In this document: in pieces, positions 1 to 8,383 of the stretch
How the letters are laid out: every line of letters starts with the position of its first letter
Numbering within the stretch: position 1 is the first letter of the stretch
From: VXNE01 sp965261535
Lineage (GTDB): Bacteria; Pseudomonadota; Gammaproteobacteria; Pseudomonadales; Azotimanducaceae
Length of the DNA stretch: 64,000 nt
NCBI GenBank assembly: GCA_965261535.1
Contig: OZ253469.1
Location: forward strand, 4,464,001 to 4,528,000
Direction of reading: 5' to 3'
Translations under genes and position numbers: made by a program
Notes under the pieces: model-generated
The model's database searches: none
The model's input: the letters and a program-made list of their open reading frames with translations, nothing else
What the model was told of the DNA's origin: nothing

Positions 1-1
1 C

Positions 2-331
2 GCCCTGGAATCGATGTTCGATGTCGTCAAGGAGGAAGACGCGTCGTTCACGTTGCATCCGCGGGACGAGGAAGCGCTGTATCGCCGGATTCACCTCGAG
101 TTCGCGCCGCGGCCGAACTATGCGGCCAGCGCCAGTCAACAGGGCGTGGAGGCGATGCCTGACGCGATCCTGATCGGCATCGTGATCGTCGATCATCTCG
201 ACCAGGAGACGCGCGTGGTGTTCACGAACCCGACTTTGCGCCCTGAGCCCGCGCCCGGCGTATTCGATTTCCACATTCCCGACGATGTCGATGTGATCGG
301 CGATGTCCCGGCCCGAAGCTCCGCTCGCTGA
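2..331 (+). CDS. lolA: Outer-membrane lipoprotein carrier LolA, C-terminal part
   Basis: The gene is cut by the left edge of the window; about 109 C-terminal residues remain. LolA is the periplasmic chaperone that carries lipoproteins from the LolCDE transporter to LolB. The remaining part ends in the pattern expected for LolA, a Phe-rich strand (VFDFHIPDDVDVIGD) close to the C-terminus, and shows the typical IGIVIVDHLDQ and TRVVFTN strands. The downstream rarA start lies inside the last 29 bases. The order lolA-rarA-serS is common in gammaproteobacteria and supports the call. The reading frame is open up to the window edge, with no sign of decay. Confidence 0.85.
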   Translation, partial: ALESMFDVVKEEDASFTLHPRDEEALYRRIHLEFAPRPNYAASASQQGVEAMPDAILIGIVIVDHLDQETRVVFTNPTLRPEPAPGVFDFHIPDDVDVIGDVPARSSAR

Positions 332-1652
332 CGCGCCGCTGGCGGCGCGCATGCGACCGTCGCGTCTCGATGAGTTCGTCGGCCAGGCGCACTTGCTGGG
401 TCCCGGCCGCCCGCTTGCGCGTCTGGCGGCGTCGCATCGCGTCGCGTCCATGATCCTGTGGGGACCCCCGGGAACCGGCAAGACGACGCTGGCGAAGATC
501 CTGGCGGACGCCGCGGGCGCGCGCTGGACCAGCCTGTCGGCGGTGCTCGCCGGTGTCCGCGATGTGCGGGCGGCCATTGCCGACGCGAGGGTGCACCCGG
601 ATACGCCCACGGTGCTGTTCATCGACGAAGTGCATCGGTTCAACAAGGCGCAGCAGGACGCGTTCCTGCCGCATGTCGAGCAGGGAACCGTCGTCTTCAT
701 CGGCGCGACCACGGAAAATCCATCGTTCGAAGTGAATTCCGCGCTGCTTTCGCGCACGCGGGTATACGTGTTGAAGCCGCTGACGGCCGAGGACCTCGAG
801 ACGCTGGCGCGCCGCGCGCTGGCGCGCGAAATCGAAGGCGTCGACATAGAGCCGGAAGCGTTTCGCGATCTCGTCGCGAACGGCGATGGCGACGCGCGCC
901 GCGTATTGAACACCCTCGAGATCGCGGCGCAACTGGGCGATGGCACCATCACCGCGGAGCACGTGGAGTTCGCCGGCGGCCAGAGCTATCGCGGTTTCGA
1001 CAAGCGCGGCGACGCCTTCTACGACCAGATTTCCGCCCTGCACAAGGCGGTGCGCGGGAGTTCGCCCGATGCCGCGCTGTACTGGCTCGCGCGCATGCTC
1101 GACGGCGGTTGCGATCCCCTCTACGTCGCGCGGCGCGTGGCGCGAATGGCGACCGAGGACATCGGCACGGCCGATCCGCGCGCGCTGCAGTTGGCGCTCG
1201 CCGCGTGGGACGCCTATCACCGGTTGGGGTCGCCCGAGGGGGAACTGGCGCTGGCGCAGGCGGTCATCTACCTCGCCAGTCTGCCCAAGAGCAACGCGGT
1301 GGAGGAAGCCTTCGGCGCGGCGCGGCAATTCGTCGCGACGCATCCGAGCTACCCGGTTCCCGCGCGGTTTCGCAATGCGCCGACGCGCCTGATGGCCGAA
1401 CTTGGCTACGGCAAGGGATACCGCTACGCGCACGACGAACCGGACGCGTACGCCGCCGGGGAGCGTTATTTGCCGGATGAGATGGAGGACGTGCGCTTCT
1501 ATCGGCCCCGAAAACGCGGCCTCGAGGGAAAGATCGCCGAGAGATTGGCTACACTACGCGGGCTGGATCATTCGCGTACGGCCCGCGGGCGCCAGGACGC
1601 GGTTCGAGAGAAAGGAAGGACGCCCGACACGAGCGGGTCGAGCGAAGAATAA
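303..1652 (+). CDS. rarA: Replication-associated recombination protein A (AAA+ ATPase)
   Basis: This is a 449-residue AAA+ ATPase of the RarA/MgsA/WRNIP1 family, which acts at stalled replication forks. Walker A is GPPGTGKTT (about residues 54-62) and Walker B is LFIDEVHR (about 105-112). A sensor region with GATTENPSFEVN follows, and then the family's C-terminal clamp-loader-like and tetramerisation domains, including the GGCDPLYVARR and PKSNAVEEAF segments. The length matches the family. The ATG at 303 overlaps the end of lolA by 29 bases, and the stop overlaps the serS start (TAATG), so the three genes are probably translationally coupled. The last 40 or so residues are charged and poorly conserved. 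Confidence 0.96.
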   Translation: MSRPEAPLADAPLAARMRPSRLDEFVGQAHLLGPGRPLARLAASHRVASMILWGPPGTGKTTLAKILADAAGARWTSLSAVLAGVRDVRAAIADARVHPDTPTVLFIDEVHRFNKAQQDAFLPHVEQGTVVFIGATTENPSFEVNSALLSRTRVYVLKPLTAEDLETLARRALAREIEGVDIEPEAFRDLVANGDGDARRVLNTLEIAAQLGDGTITAEHVEFAGGQSYRGFDKRGDAFYDQISALHKAVRGSSPDAALYWLARMLDGGCDPLYVARRVARMATEDIGTADPRALQLALAAWDAYHRLGSPEGELALAQAVIYLASLPKSNAVEEAFGAARQFVATHPSYPVPARFRNAPTRLMAELGYGKGYRYAHDEPDAYAAGERYLPDEMEDVRFYRPRKRGLEGKIAERLATLRGLDHSRTARGRQDAVREKGRTPDTSGSSEE

Positions 1653-2926
1653 TGCTGGATCGCAATTACCTGCGGCGCCACGCGGTTGAAGTGCGCGATG
1701 CCCTGAAGGTGCGGGGGTTCGACTTTGACCTCGACCGCTTTGGGGCGCTCGAAGTCGACCGCAAGGCGCTGCAGGAGGAAACCGAGGCGCTGCAGGCCGA
1801 GCGCAACGCCAGGTCGAGAGCCATCGGCGCGGCCAAGGCGAGGGGCGAGGACATAGCGCCCCGCATTGCCGAAGTGGGGGATCTCGGACGCCGCCTCGAC
1901 CAGGCGCGCGCGCGTTTCGAAGCGTTGCGCGGGGACCTCGAAAGTTTCCTCGAAGGCATACCGAACCTGCCCGACGCGTCCGTGCCGGCGGGAGACACCG
2001 AGGAAGACAACGTCGAGATTCGATCCTGGGGCGATCCGCCGGAATTCGACTTCGAACCGCTGGATCATGTCGACCTCGCGGGCAGCGCGTTGGACTTTGC
2101 CGCCGCGGCGCGGATCTCGGGCGCGCGGTTCTCGATCATGTCCGGCGACCTGGCCCGCCTGCACCGGGCGCTGGCGGCGTTCATGCTGGACATGCATACG
2201 CGGGAGCACGGCTACGAGGAACTCTACGTTCCATATATCGTCAACGCCGACGCGCTGAAGGGCACGGGCCAACTGCCCAAGTTCGAGCTGGAGCAGTTCG
2301 GCGTTCGCGGGGAGGAGAACTATTACCTCATCCCCACCGCCGAGGTGCCGGTCACGAACCTGATTCGCGACACGATACTGCCGGCCGACGCGCTGCCGCT
2401 GCGCTACGCGGCGCACACGCCGTGTTTTCGCCGCGAGGCGGGCACGTACGGCAAGGACACCCGGGGCATCATCCGCCTGCACCAGTTCGACAAGGTGGAA
2501 CTGGTGCAGGTCGTCGAGCCGGAGAATTCCTGGGATGCGCTGGAAGAACTCACGTCCCACGCCGAAGCGGTCCTGCAGCGACTCGAGCTCCCGTATCGGG
2601 CGGTGGTCCTTTGCGCCGGCGACCTGGGCTTCGCCGCCGCCAAGACCATCGATCTCGAAGTCTGGTTGCCGGGCCAGAGCCGATTCCGGGAAATATCCTC
2701 GTGCAGCAACTACCGCGACTTCCAGGCGCGTCGCATGATGGCTCGCTATCGCGCGGGCGACGGGCCGGCGTTCGTGCACACCCTGAACGGCTCCGGCCTG
2801 GCGGTGGGGCGGACCCTCATCGCCCTGCTCGAGAATTACCAGGAGGGCGACGGCGCCGTGCGCGTGCCCCAGGCGCTGCAATCCTACATGTCGGGGGCTA
2901 CGAGGCTGCGGTTCGACCCACCGTGA
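1652..2926 (+). CDS. serS: Serine--tRNA ligase
   Basis: This 424-residue class II aminoacyl-tRNA synthetase charges tRNA-Ser with serine. The N-terminal 100 or so residues form the expected two-helix coiled-coil arm that holds the long variable arm of tRNA-Ser. The catalytic core shows motif 2 (TPCFRREAGTYGKDTRGI) followed by HQFDKVELVQ, and motif 3 (GSGLAVGRTLIALLEN) near the C-terminus. The length is normal. Its ATG shares a base with the rarA stop. Its stop overlaps the GTG start of cysG by four bases (GTGA), giving a tightly packed operon. Confidence 0.98.
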   Translation: MLDRNYLRRHAVEVRDALKVRGFDFDLDRFGALEVDRKALQEETEALQAERNARSRAIGAAKARGEDIAPRIAEVGDLGRRLDQARARFEALRGDLESFLEGIPNLPDASVPAGDTEEDNVEIRSWGDPPEFDFEPLDHVDLAGSALDFAAAARISGARFSIMSGDLARLHRALAAFMLDMHTREHGYEELYVPYIVNADALKGTGQLPKFELEQFGVRGEENYYLIPTAEVPVTNLIRDTILPADALPLRYAAHTPCFRREAGTYGKDTRGIIRLHQFDKVELVQVVEPENSWDALEELTSHAEAVLQRLELPYRAVVLCAGDLGFAAAKTIDLEVWLPGQSRFREISSCSNYRDFQARRMMARYRAGDGPAFVHTLNGSGLAVGRTLIALLENYQEGDGAVRVPQALQSYMSGATRLRFDPP

Positions 2927-4293
2927 AACGGTTGCCGCTGTTCCTGGACCTCTCGGATCAGCCCTGCCTGGTTGTCGGAGGCGGCGAGGTGGCGGCGCGA
3001 AAAATCCGATCTCTGATCGACGTGGGCGCGCGGGTCACCATCGTTGCGCCGGTTCTCGGCGGTGCCGCCGCTGAACTTGCCGAGCGCCACGGACTCGACG
3101 TCGCGCTGCGAGAATTCGAGGAGACCGATGTCCGCGGCCGGCTGCTCGTCATCGCGGCGACCGGGGACGCCGACGTCAATCGCAGGGCCTTCGCCGCGTG
3201 CCGGGAACGTCGGGTGTTGATCAACACGGTGGACAATCCCGCGTTGTGTACCGCGATCTTTCCCAGCATCGTGGACCGCGGTCCGGTGACGGTCGCGGTC
3301 TCGACCGGCGGCGCATCGCCGACGCTGGCGCGGCGCATCCGGGCGCAGATCGAAACCCTGCTGCCGGCCGCCACCGGACGACTGGCCGAATTCCTCGGTC
3401 GACGGCGCGCGCGCGTGCGTGCGGCGATACCGGATATCGATACGCGGCGACGTTTGTGGGAGAACGCGCTGGACAGCAATGTCCCCGCGCTCATCGCCGA
3501 CGGCAACGAACAGGCGGCGGACGCGGAATTTGAGCGGCTCGCGTCGGGAGGCGCTGCCGAAGGCTTCGTGTCGCTGGTGGGCGCTGGCCCGGGCGACCCC
3601 GACCTCCTCACCTTGAAAGCATTCCGCGCGTTGCAGCGGGCGGACGTCGTCTACCATGACAATCTCGTCTCGCCGGCGGTGCTGGAACTGTGCCGTCGCG
3701 ACGCCCAACGGGTCTACGTGGGCAAGCGTCGCGCCTTCGCCGGCGCGCGGCAGGCGGACATCAACGCGCTCCTGCTCGGCGATGCGCGGCGAGGCCGTCG
3801 GGTGGTGCGCCTCAAGGGCGGCGACCCTTTCATCTTCGGCCGCGGCGGCGAAGAGATCGAGACACTGCGCCGACACGGCGTCGGCTTCGAGGTCATTCCC
3901 GGGATCACCGCCGCGCTCGGATGCGCGGCGTACGCGGGCATACCGCTGACCCATCGCGACTGGGCGCAGTCCGTCCGGTTCGTCACCGGCCACCTGCGCG
4001 ACAATGCCGTCAATCTGGACTGGCCGGAACTGGCGAAGCCGGATCAGACGCTGGTCGTCTACATGGGACTTGTGGGGTTGCGGCAACTCGCGGCGCGGCT
4101 GATCGAACATGGCATGGATCCCAAGACGCCGGCGGCGACGATCTCCCGGGGAACGCTCGAAGATCAGGCGGTCGTTGCGGTGCCCATATCGGGCCTCGCG
4201 CAGGCGGTGGAGGAGGCCGACCTTCCAGGCCCGACGACAACGATCATCGGCCGCGTGGTCGACCTGCGCGCGCAGCTCGGCCAGCCTCGATAG
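2923..4293 (+). CDS. cysG: Siroheme synthase (trifunctional CysG)
   Basis: This 456-residue protein combines precorrin-2 dehydrogenase/sirohydrochlorin ferrochelatase with uroporphyrinogen-III C-methyltransferase, making siroheme for sulfite and nitrite reductases. The N-terminal Rossmann part begins KRLPLFLDLSDQPCLVVGGG. The methyltransferase half starts near residue 215 with SLVGAGPGDPDLLTLKA, followed by VRLKGGDPFIFGRGGEE and VIPGITAALG. Its length agrees with the roughly 457 residues of E. coli CysG. I chose the GTG at 2923 because it gives a standard N-terminus and a four-base overlap with serS. The open frame runs further upstream inside serS, but that part is not homologous to CysG. 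Confidence 0.97.
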   Translation: MKRLPLFLDLSDQPCLVVGGGEVAARKIRSLIDVGARVTIVAPVLGGAAAELAERHGLDVALREFEETDVRGRLLVIAATGDADVNRRAFAACRERRVLINTVDNPALCTAIFPSIVDRGPVTVAVSTGGASPTLARRIRAQIETLLPAATGRLAEFLGRRRARVRAAIPDIDTRRRLWENALDSNVPALIADGNEQAADAEFERLASGGAAEGFVSLVGAGPGDPDLLTLKAFRALQRADVVYHDNLVSPAVLELCRRDAQRVYVGKRRAFAGARQADINALLLGDARRGRRVVRLKGGDPFIFGRGGEEIETLRRHGVGFEVIPGITAALGCAAYAGIPLTHRDWAQSVRFVTGHLRDNAVNLDWPELAKPDQTLVVYMGLVGLRQLAARLIEHGMDPKTPAATISRGTLEDQAVVAVPISGLAQAVEEADLPGPTTTIIGRVVDLRAQLGQPR

Positions 4294-4300
4294 TGCCTTG

Positions 4301-4395
4301 GATCATATTGGAAAGTCCGCTGTTTTAGCGGACATTTCCATATGATTCAACTAGTGTGATGGAAATCATATTGGAAACTCCGCCAAATCAGCGGA
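4301..4395. repeat. Pair of related inverted repeats upstream of the small ORF at 4405
   Basis: Two related imperfect palindromes lie in tandem after cysG. The first has arms of about 21 bases (4301-4321 and 4327-4347) around a five-base loop. The second re-uses the same left arm (4364-4383, core ATCATATTGGAAA) with a shorter right arm (GCGGA at 4391-4395). They end ten bases before the next ATG. Paired inverted repeats like this are typical operators of autoregulated toxin-antitoxin loci. The first could also act as a terminator for cysG, although no T-run follows. The operator role is inferred. Confidence 0.6.
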
Positions 4396-4404
4396 TCATC
4401 AAAT

Positions 4405-4662
4405 ATGGCCTTGCAGGAACTCAGCATATCCCGCGCCCAGGCCGAGCAGCGCATGTTCGCCGAGCTGGCGAAACCTGGGTTTGTCGCTGACATCCGCCCC
4501 CTTCTTGCCGCGCCGGAGGCTGAGCGCCTGACCGGCAAAGCTGTCAACGAAGCTTTTGCTAACGTGTTCACGGGCTTCATTGCACACTTGCCCGGTAACG
4601 GTTGGGCGCGCACCGGGGAGATGATTGAGCGTTTCGGGCTCGTGCTGGCAAGAGCCGACTGA
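4405..4662 (+). CDS. Small protein, possibly the C-terminal remnant of an AbiEii/nucleotidyltransferase-type toxin
   Basis: An 85-residue reading frame starts directly after the inverted repeats. The sequence (ERMFAELAKPGFVADIRPLL, then FIAHLPGNGWARTGEMIERF) reads like the C-terminal tail of nucleotidyltransferase-type AbiEii proteins, but the catalytic N-terminal part is absent. One explanation is an internal deletion of a toxin-antitoxin locus that left its operator and the toxin tail. It could also be an independent small protein. Family assignment is from memory of the tail motif only. No antitoxin gene is visible next to it. Confidence 0.45.
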   Translation: MALQELSISRAQAEQRMFAELAKPGFVADIRPLLAAPEAERLTGKAVNEAFANVFTGFIAHLPGNGWARTGEMIERFGLVLARAD

Positions 4663-4737
4663 CGCCGGGCGATCTGTTCGCGGCACCATTACCAATTGTC
4701 GCGATGGTAATCGAGGCCCAATGGGACCAAACGTGGG

Positions 4738-5061
4738 CTATACGTCGCAGTTCGTTGGTCGCGGCAGACCGCCGATCTTGGCGATGAGCTTGGCCGGATT
4801 GCCGGGAAACAACTGCATCAGCGCGATGCTCGAACCGAATTCGTCGCCAAGCCGGAGACGCGCGAGTTTCACCAGGGGGCGCATGGCGGGCGCCACGCCT
4901 GTCTCGGCATGGAATGCGCGGACCATGTCGATCACGCGCCAGTGGTCGGGGGTCAAGGTGACATCCGTGCGGTCCGCGAGCTCCCGGGCGAGATCTTTCG
5001 ACCATTCGGACAGGTCTTTCAGGTAGCCGTCGCGGTCGAGCGCGGGGCTGCTCACGTCCAT
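4738..5061 (-). CDS. tusE: Sulfur-relay protein TusE/DsrC family
   Basis: This 107-residue TusE/DsrC-family protein is the last acceptor of the Tus relay, which passes persulfide sulfur to MnmA for 2-thiolation of the tRNA wobble uridine. It has the family core (LTPDHWRVIDMVRAFH) and a single conserved cysteine three residues from the C-terminus (PRPTNCDV). The second cysteine found about ten residues earlier in dissimilatory DsrC is absent. That favours the tRNA-thiolation role (TusE) over a sulfur-oxidation role. It is the last gene of the minus-strand tusDCBE operon, and its start overlaps the tusB stop by ten bases. Confidence 0.9.
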   Translation of the reverse strand: MDVSSPALDRDGYLKDLSEWSKDLARELADRTDVTLTPDHWRVIDMVRAFHAETGVAPAMRPLVKLARLRLGDEFGSSIALMQLFPGNPAKLIAKIGGLPRPTNCDV

Positions 5062-5315
5062 GTGACGCTCGCATCGTGGGCGACCACGAGTTCCACGAAA
5101 CCGTCGTAGCCGACGGCCTTCACGGGCGGTTCTAGACGAATGCCTCGGGCGGTCGCGTCGTCTTCGATGGCCGCTACGACAGCTTTCGCCGCCCGAGCCG
5201 CCGCCGCCGCCGCGTAGACGCCGTCTGCGAGCAGCAGCACGGCATCGTCCGGGCCGACGTAGCGCAGGCAGGCGTCGAGGGCGCTTGCCCGGCTGACCAG
5301 GTGCACCAGCGACAT
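5052..5315 (-). CDS. tusB: Sulfur-relay subunit TusB/DsrH
   Basis: This 87-residue protein begins MSLVHLVSRASALDACLRYV, the usual start for TusB/DsrH, and continues with the DAVLLLADGVYAA segment of the family. TusB forms a hetero-hexamer with TusC and TusD that moves sulfur from TusA to TusE. It lies one base after tusC and overlaps tusE, so expression as one transcript is very likely. Length and domain structure are normal. Confidence 0.9.
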   Translation of the reverse strand: MSLVHLVSRASALDACLRYVGPDDAVLLLADGVYAAAAAARAAKAVVAAIEDDATARGIRLEPPVKAVGYDGFVELVVAHDASVTWT

Positions 5316-5316
5316 G

Positions 5317-5667
5317 TCAGTCCGTCACCACGACATCTGCCGCGTGCAGCAGCTTGGCCACGTCTTCGTCTTCAACGATGCGCGCGTCGACGGCCAGGTC
5401 GTCCGGGTCGATGCCGCGCGCGGCGAGACTTCCGGCGTGGGCGAAGAGTTCCTCGACATCGTAGGTGGGAAGTGCGCTTAAAGCCTTCGCCGTGTCCTTT
5501 CGATCGACCAGGGACGCGTCCTGCCCGGCGGCGAGCTGGCGGACGCCATCGTCCAGGAACAGGACGCGCGCGGGTTGTTCGAAGACGCCGGAGACGAGCA
5601 TCATGTCGATCATCTCGTTCGCCAGCGCGCCGGGCGGTTTCCGCACAAGGTAGAGAACGCTACGCAC
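5317..5667 (-). CDS. tusC: Sulfur-relay subunit TusC/DsrF
   Basis: This 116-residue member of the DsrE/F-like family has the typical N-terminal strand (SVLYLVRKPPG), a central VLFLDDGVRQL motif and a C-terminal region in which the AHAGSLAARGID helix precedes the last strand. It is the middle subunit of the TusBCD complex in tRNA wobble thiolation. The start overlaps the tusD end by eight bases. No frameshift or unusual feature is visible. Confidence 0.92.
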   Translation of the reverse strand: MRSVLYLVRKPPGALANEMIDMMLVSGVFEQPARVLFLDDGVRQLAAGQDASLVDRKDTAKALSALPTYDVEELFAHAGSLAARGIDPDDLAVDARIVEDEDVAKLLHAADVVVTD

Positions 5668-6052
5668 CGAAGGTCACCGTCCGGTCGCCTTCGAGCATCC
5701 CCTCGACCATCTGTCCCAGGCCGACGATCTCGAAGCCGTCGCGCAGGTTGGCACCGGCAAGCTCATATTGCTCCGCCTCGTTGGCATCGACGATGCCGCG
5801 GCGCAGCGACGCCGCGACGCAGATGGTCAGGTCGATGTCTTGGCGGCGGGCGAAGTCGACCCACTGCGCGGCCATATCGGCTTCGTCCCTGGGCGGGGTG
5901 GCGAATGCGTTCGCGATGTATACGCCGTCGTTGTAAAAGAATGCGCGGTGTATCTGGTGCCCGGCACCGACGGCGGCCTGCGCGAATCGCAGGGCCGAGC
6001 GCGGCGCGTCCGAGGCGTAGGGGGCGCCCTGGATCAGGAGCGTGATGCGCAT
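5660..6052 (-). CDS. tusD: Sulfurtransferase TusD/DsrE
   Basis: This 130-residue first gene of the tusDCBE operon encodes the catalytic subunit of the TusBCD complex. The active-site cysteine lies in LTICVAASLRRGI, where TusD proteins carry the residue that takes the persulfide from TusA. The N-terminal strand ITLLIQGAPYASDAPRSALR and the following HRAFFYNDGVYIAN segment are typical. The intact operon fits the housekeeping character of this end of the window. The roughly 125 bases between it and the divergent CARDB-type gene must hold both promoters. Confidence 0.93.
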   Translation of the reverse strand: MRITLLIQGAPYASDAPRSALRFAQAAVGAGHQIHRAFFYNDGVYIANAFATPPRDEADMAAQWVDFARRQDIDLTICVAASLRRGIVDANEAEQYELAGANLRDGFEIVGLGQMVEGMLEGDRTVTFGA

Positions 6053-7821
6053 CCGGCGAGACTCGCTGCGAAGACAATTGATTCCGTATCATAGTGCAAC
6101 AGTCTGTACCGGCTTGCTATCTTCGGCGTCGATGTCAATGCAAGTAGAAAAGTCCACTTTTTATGTTGGGGGATGAGGCGTGAGGGGGCCCCGGGGCGAC
6201 AAGGTAATACGAGCGACGCGTGTGACCGCTTGTAGTTGTCGAAGAAGTCGTGGCTGGCCAGTCGGCGCACGGGCCGGACTCGGCGGGCTGCTGGCGTTGC
6301 TGTTCGGGATGAGCGCCTGGGGCGAGGAGTCGGTGCACACGGTGCCGTATGTACCGTCGGCGTCGTCGGAGGGCCACGCGGGGCTGGTTCGGCTCGAGAG
6401 CGGGTCGGCGGTCTCCGGCGAAGTCCGGGTGGTGGCGGTGGACGACGCGGGCCGGAAAGTGGAGGCGCGGTCGCTTTCATCGGGTATCGCTGTTTCCATC
6501 GGCGTCGGACGGATCGGGACGGCGGGGTGTGGTGCGCGTCGTGAACCGTTCGGCGGCGACGGCGGAGGTTGAGATCGACGCGTTCGACGCGACGGACCGG
6601 GCGTACGAGAGGTTGCGGCTGTCGCTGGGCGGGGAGTCGTCGGCGGAGCTGGACTCGGCGGACCTCGAGCAGGGCAACGCCGAAAAGGATCTGACCGGGA
6701 GCACGGGACCGGGCGAGGGGGACTGGTGGCTGGAGCTGGCGAGCGGATCGGACATAGAGGCGCTGTCGTACGTGGACTGGGCGTCGGGCCCGCTGTCGGC
6801 GTTGCGCGGCACGGCGGGAGCGGAGACGGACACGGGGATGCGCTACGAGGCGGTGCTGCTGGCTGGGGAGGCGGGCGAGCTTCGGCTCCTGAACGCGGGC
6901 GGCGAGACGGTGGAGGTGCGCGTTTCGGCGACGGACGACGCGGGCGCGTCGGGAGGTCAGGCGGAGTTGACGCTTGCGCCGTGGGTCGCGCGGACGGTGA
7001 CGGCGACGGAACTCGAGGAAGGCGGAGAAGGGCTGCGAGGCGCGCTGGGCGTGGGGACGGGGAGCTGGCGTCTGCGCCTGGAGTCGGACCGAGAGATCGA
7101 CGTGCTGAGCCTGGTGCGGGGGACCGGCGGCGTGTTGTCGGACGTGTCGCGTCGTGTTCGACCGGCTGGGGCGCCGCCGCGCACGGACGTGATCGACGCG
7201 ACCGCGTCGCGTTCGGAGGCGGACCTTTGGGTTTTGGCGTCGGCGAGCGGGCGCGATCTGTCGCCGGGCGAGGCGTTCGAGTTGAGGGCCACAGTGGGCA
7301 ACATCGGCGACCTGGAGACGTCGGCGACGACGCTGCGCTATTACCGCTCGGCGGACGCGGCGATCACGATAGCGGACACGGAGGTGGGCACGGATGCGCT
7401 GGCAGCCTCCGGTTCGAGCGCGGAGTCGATTGCCCTGACGGCGCCGTCGACGTCGGGCACGTACTACTATGGTGCCTGCGTGGACGCGGTGCCAGACGAG
7501 TCCGATGTGGCGAACAACTGTTCCATGGGGGTAGGAGTCGCCGTGGCCGGGCCACCGGACCTGGTCGTGTCGGCGTCGAGTTCGGATGTGGGACGTGATC
7601 CGGGTTGCAATTCCAGAAGTCCCGCCATGAACACCAGCGCGACGGTTCAGAACGTAGGGGCCGGGGATGCGCCGTCGACGACGCTTCGCTATTTCCGTTC
7701 GTCCGACGCGACCGTCTCGGCGGACGATGCGGAGTTAGGCTCAGTCGTCGTACCGCCGATTGCCGCATCTGAAAGATGGAGCCGCGATCTCGAATCCGAT
7801 CCGGTCTCGGGAACACACTAC

Positions 7822-7843
7822 TACTACGCGTGTACTACGCGTG
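7822..7843. repeat. Perfect 11-bp tandem duplication that causes a frameshift
   Basis: TACTACGCGTG occurs twice head to tail (7822-7832 and 7833-7843) inside the second CARDB module. With one copy removed, the codons continue as Tyr-Tyr-Tyr-Ala-Cys-Ala-Asp in the frame used downstream. The duplication therefore explains the frame change without any other event. Confidence 0.95.
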
Positions 7844-7859
7844 CGCAGACTCGGCAGCA

Positions 7860-7883
7860 ATCGAAGTGGCAATCGAAGTGGCC
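7860..7883. repeat. Near-perfect 12-bp tandem duplication, in frame
   Basis: ATCGAAGTGGCA is followed directly by the same 12 bases with one mismatch, giving a repeated Ile-Glu-Val-Ala in the CARDB protein. It lies 17 bases after the frame-breaking 11-bp duplication, so two tandem duplications sit within about 60 bases. Confidence 0.9.
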
Positions 7884-8383
7884 AGAGCGAACAACTGTTC
7901 GGATCCGCAACCGATCGCGACGTCAGCTCTCACGCCCCCCGACCTCAAGGTGACTAACTTGAGGGTCGTGGTCGACGGGAGCCTCGTTACAATGGCGGTC
8001 TCTGTCAGGAACGTGGGAGATCGTGAGATCACCGGTCATCGGAATTATATCTGCCGTTCGACGAACCGTGAGCTTACGCATTGTGAGGTTATCTCGGCAT
8101 ACAACGGTTCGGAAGAGGCGGGCGGTTATCAACGCTTCCTCCTACGCGGATGCGGACTCACAAATGGTGGTGGTTCCCATCGAAGGCTTCAAGGCACGTT
8201 CTATTACCGCACTTGCGTAGAGGAAGTCACACCGGAGGATGCGAATCCGGAAAATGATTGCTCGCAAGTCATTGAGGTAGTCCAGTAGCGCTCGTGGGCG
8301 CGCGATTCCCCGACATGGCGCCGAGCGATCCGACGACCGTCAGTTGCGGGCTTGCCCGGACATTTCATCAGCTTGCCGGATCG

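Larger units (their letters stand above)
6180..8288 (+). pseudogene. Secreted CARDB-domain surface protein, broken by two frameshifts
   Basis: The coding signal starts in one frame (signal-peptide-like LGGLLALLFGMSAWGE, then VHTVPYVPSASSEGHAGLVR), moves to a second frame near 6470 and returns to the first near 7832. The middle part has repeated beta-rich units (GVVRVVNRSAATAEVEI and GELRLLNAGGETVEVRV), each followed by a TGSWRL- or EGDWWLEL-type segment. Two CARDB-like adhesion modules follow (RYYRSADAAI and RYFRSSDATV, each ending near GTYYY or GTHYYY). The second break is caused by a perfect 11-bp tandem duplication; removing one copy restores the frame exactly. The protein was probably extracellular. 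Function beyond surface adhesion cannot be read from the sequence. Confidence 0.75.

Noticed and set aside
222..2881. Long open frames antisense to rarA and serS (for example 222-1433 and 1568-2881, minus strand)
   Set aside because: They are shadows of GC-rich genes with Arg-rich, low-complexity translations and no domain. The plus-strand genes are certain.
2422..2922. N-terminal extension of the cysG frame inside serS
   Set aside because: It is out of phase with serS and not homologous to CysG. The GTG at 2923 gives the standard length.
4738..6052. A dissimilatory sulfur-oxidation dsrEFH-dsrC locus
   Set aside because: The DsrC-like protein has only the C-terminal cysteine and no dsrAB or other dsr genes adjoin. 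The tusDCBE tRNA-thiolation role fits better.
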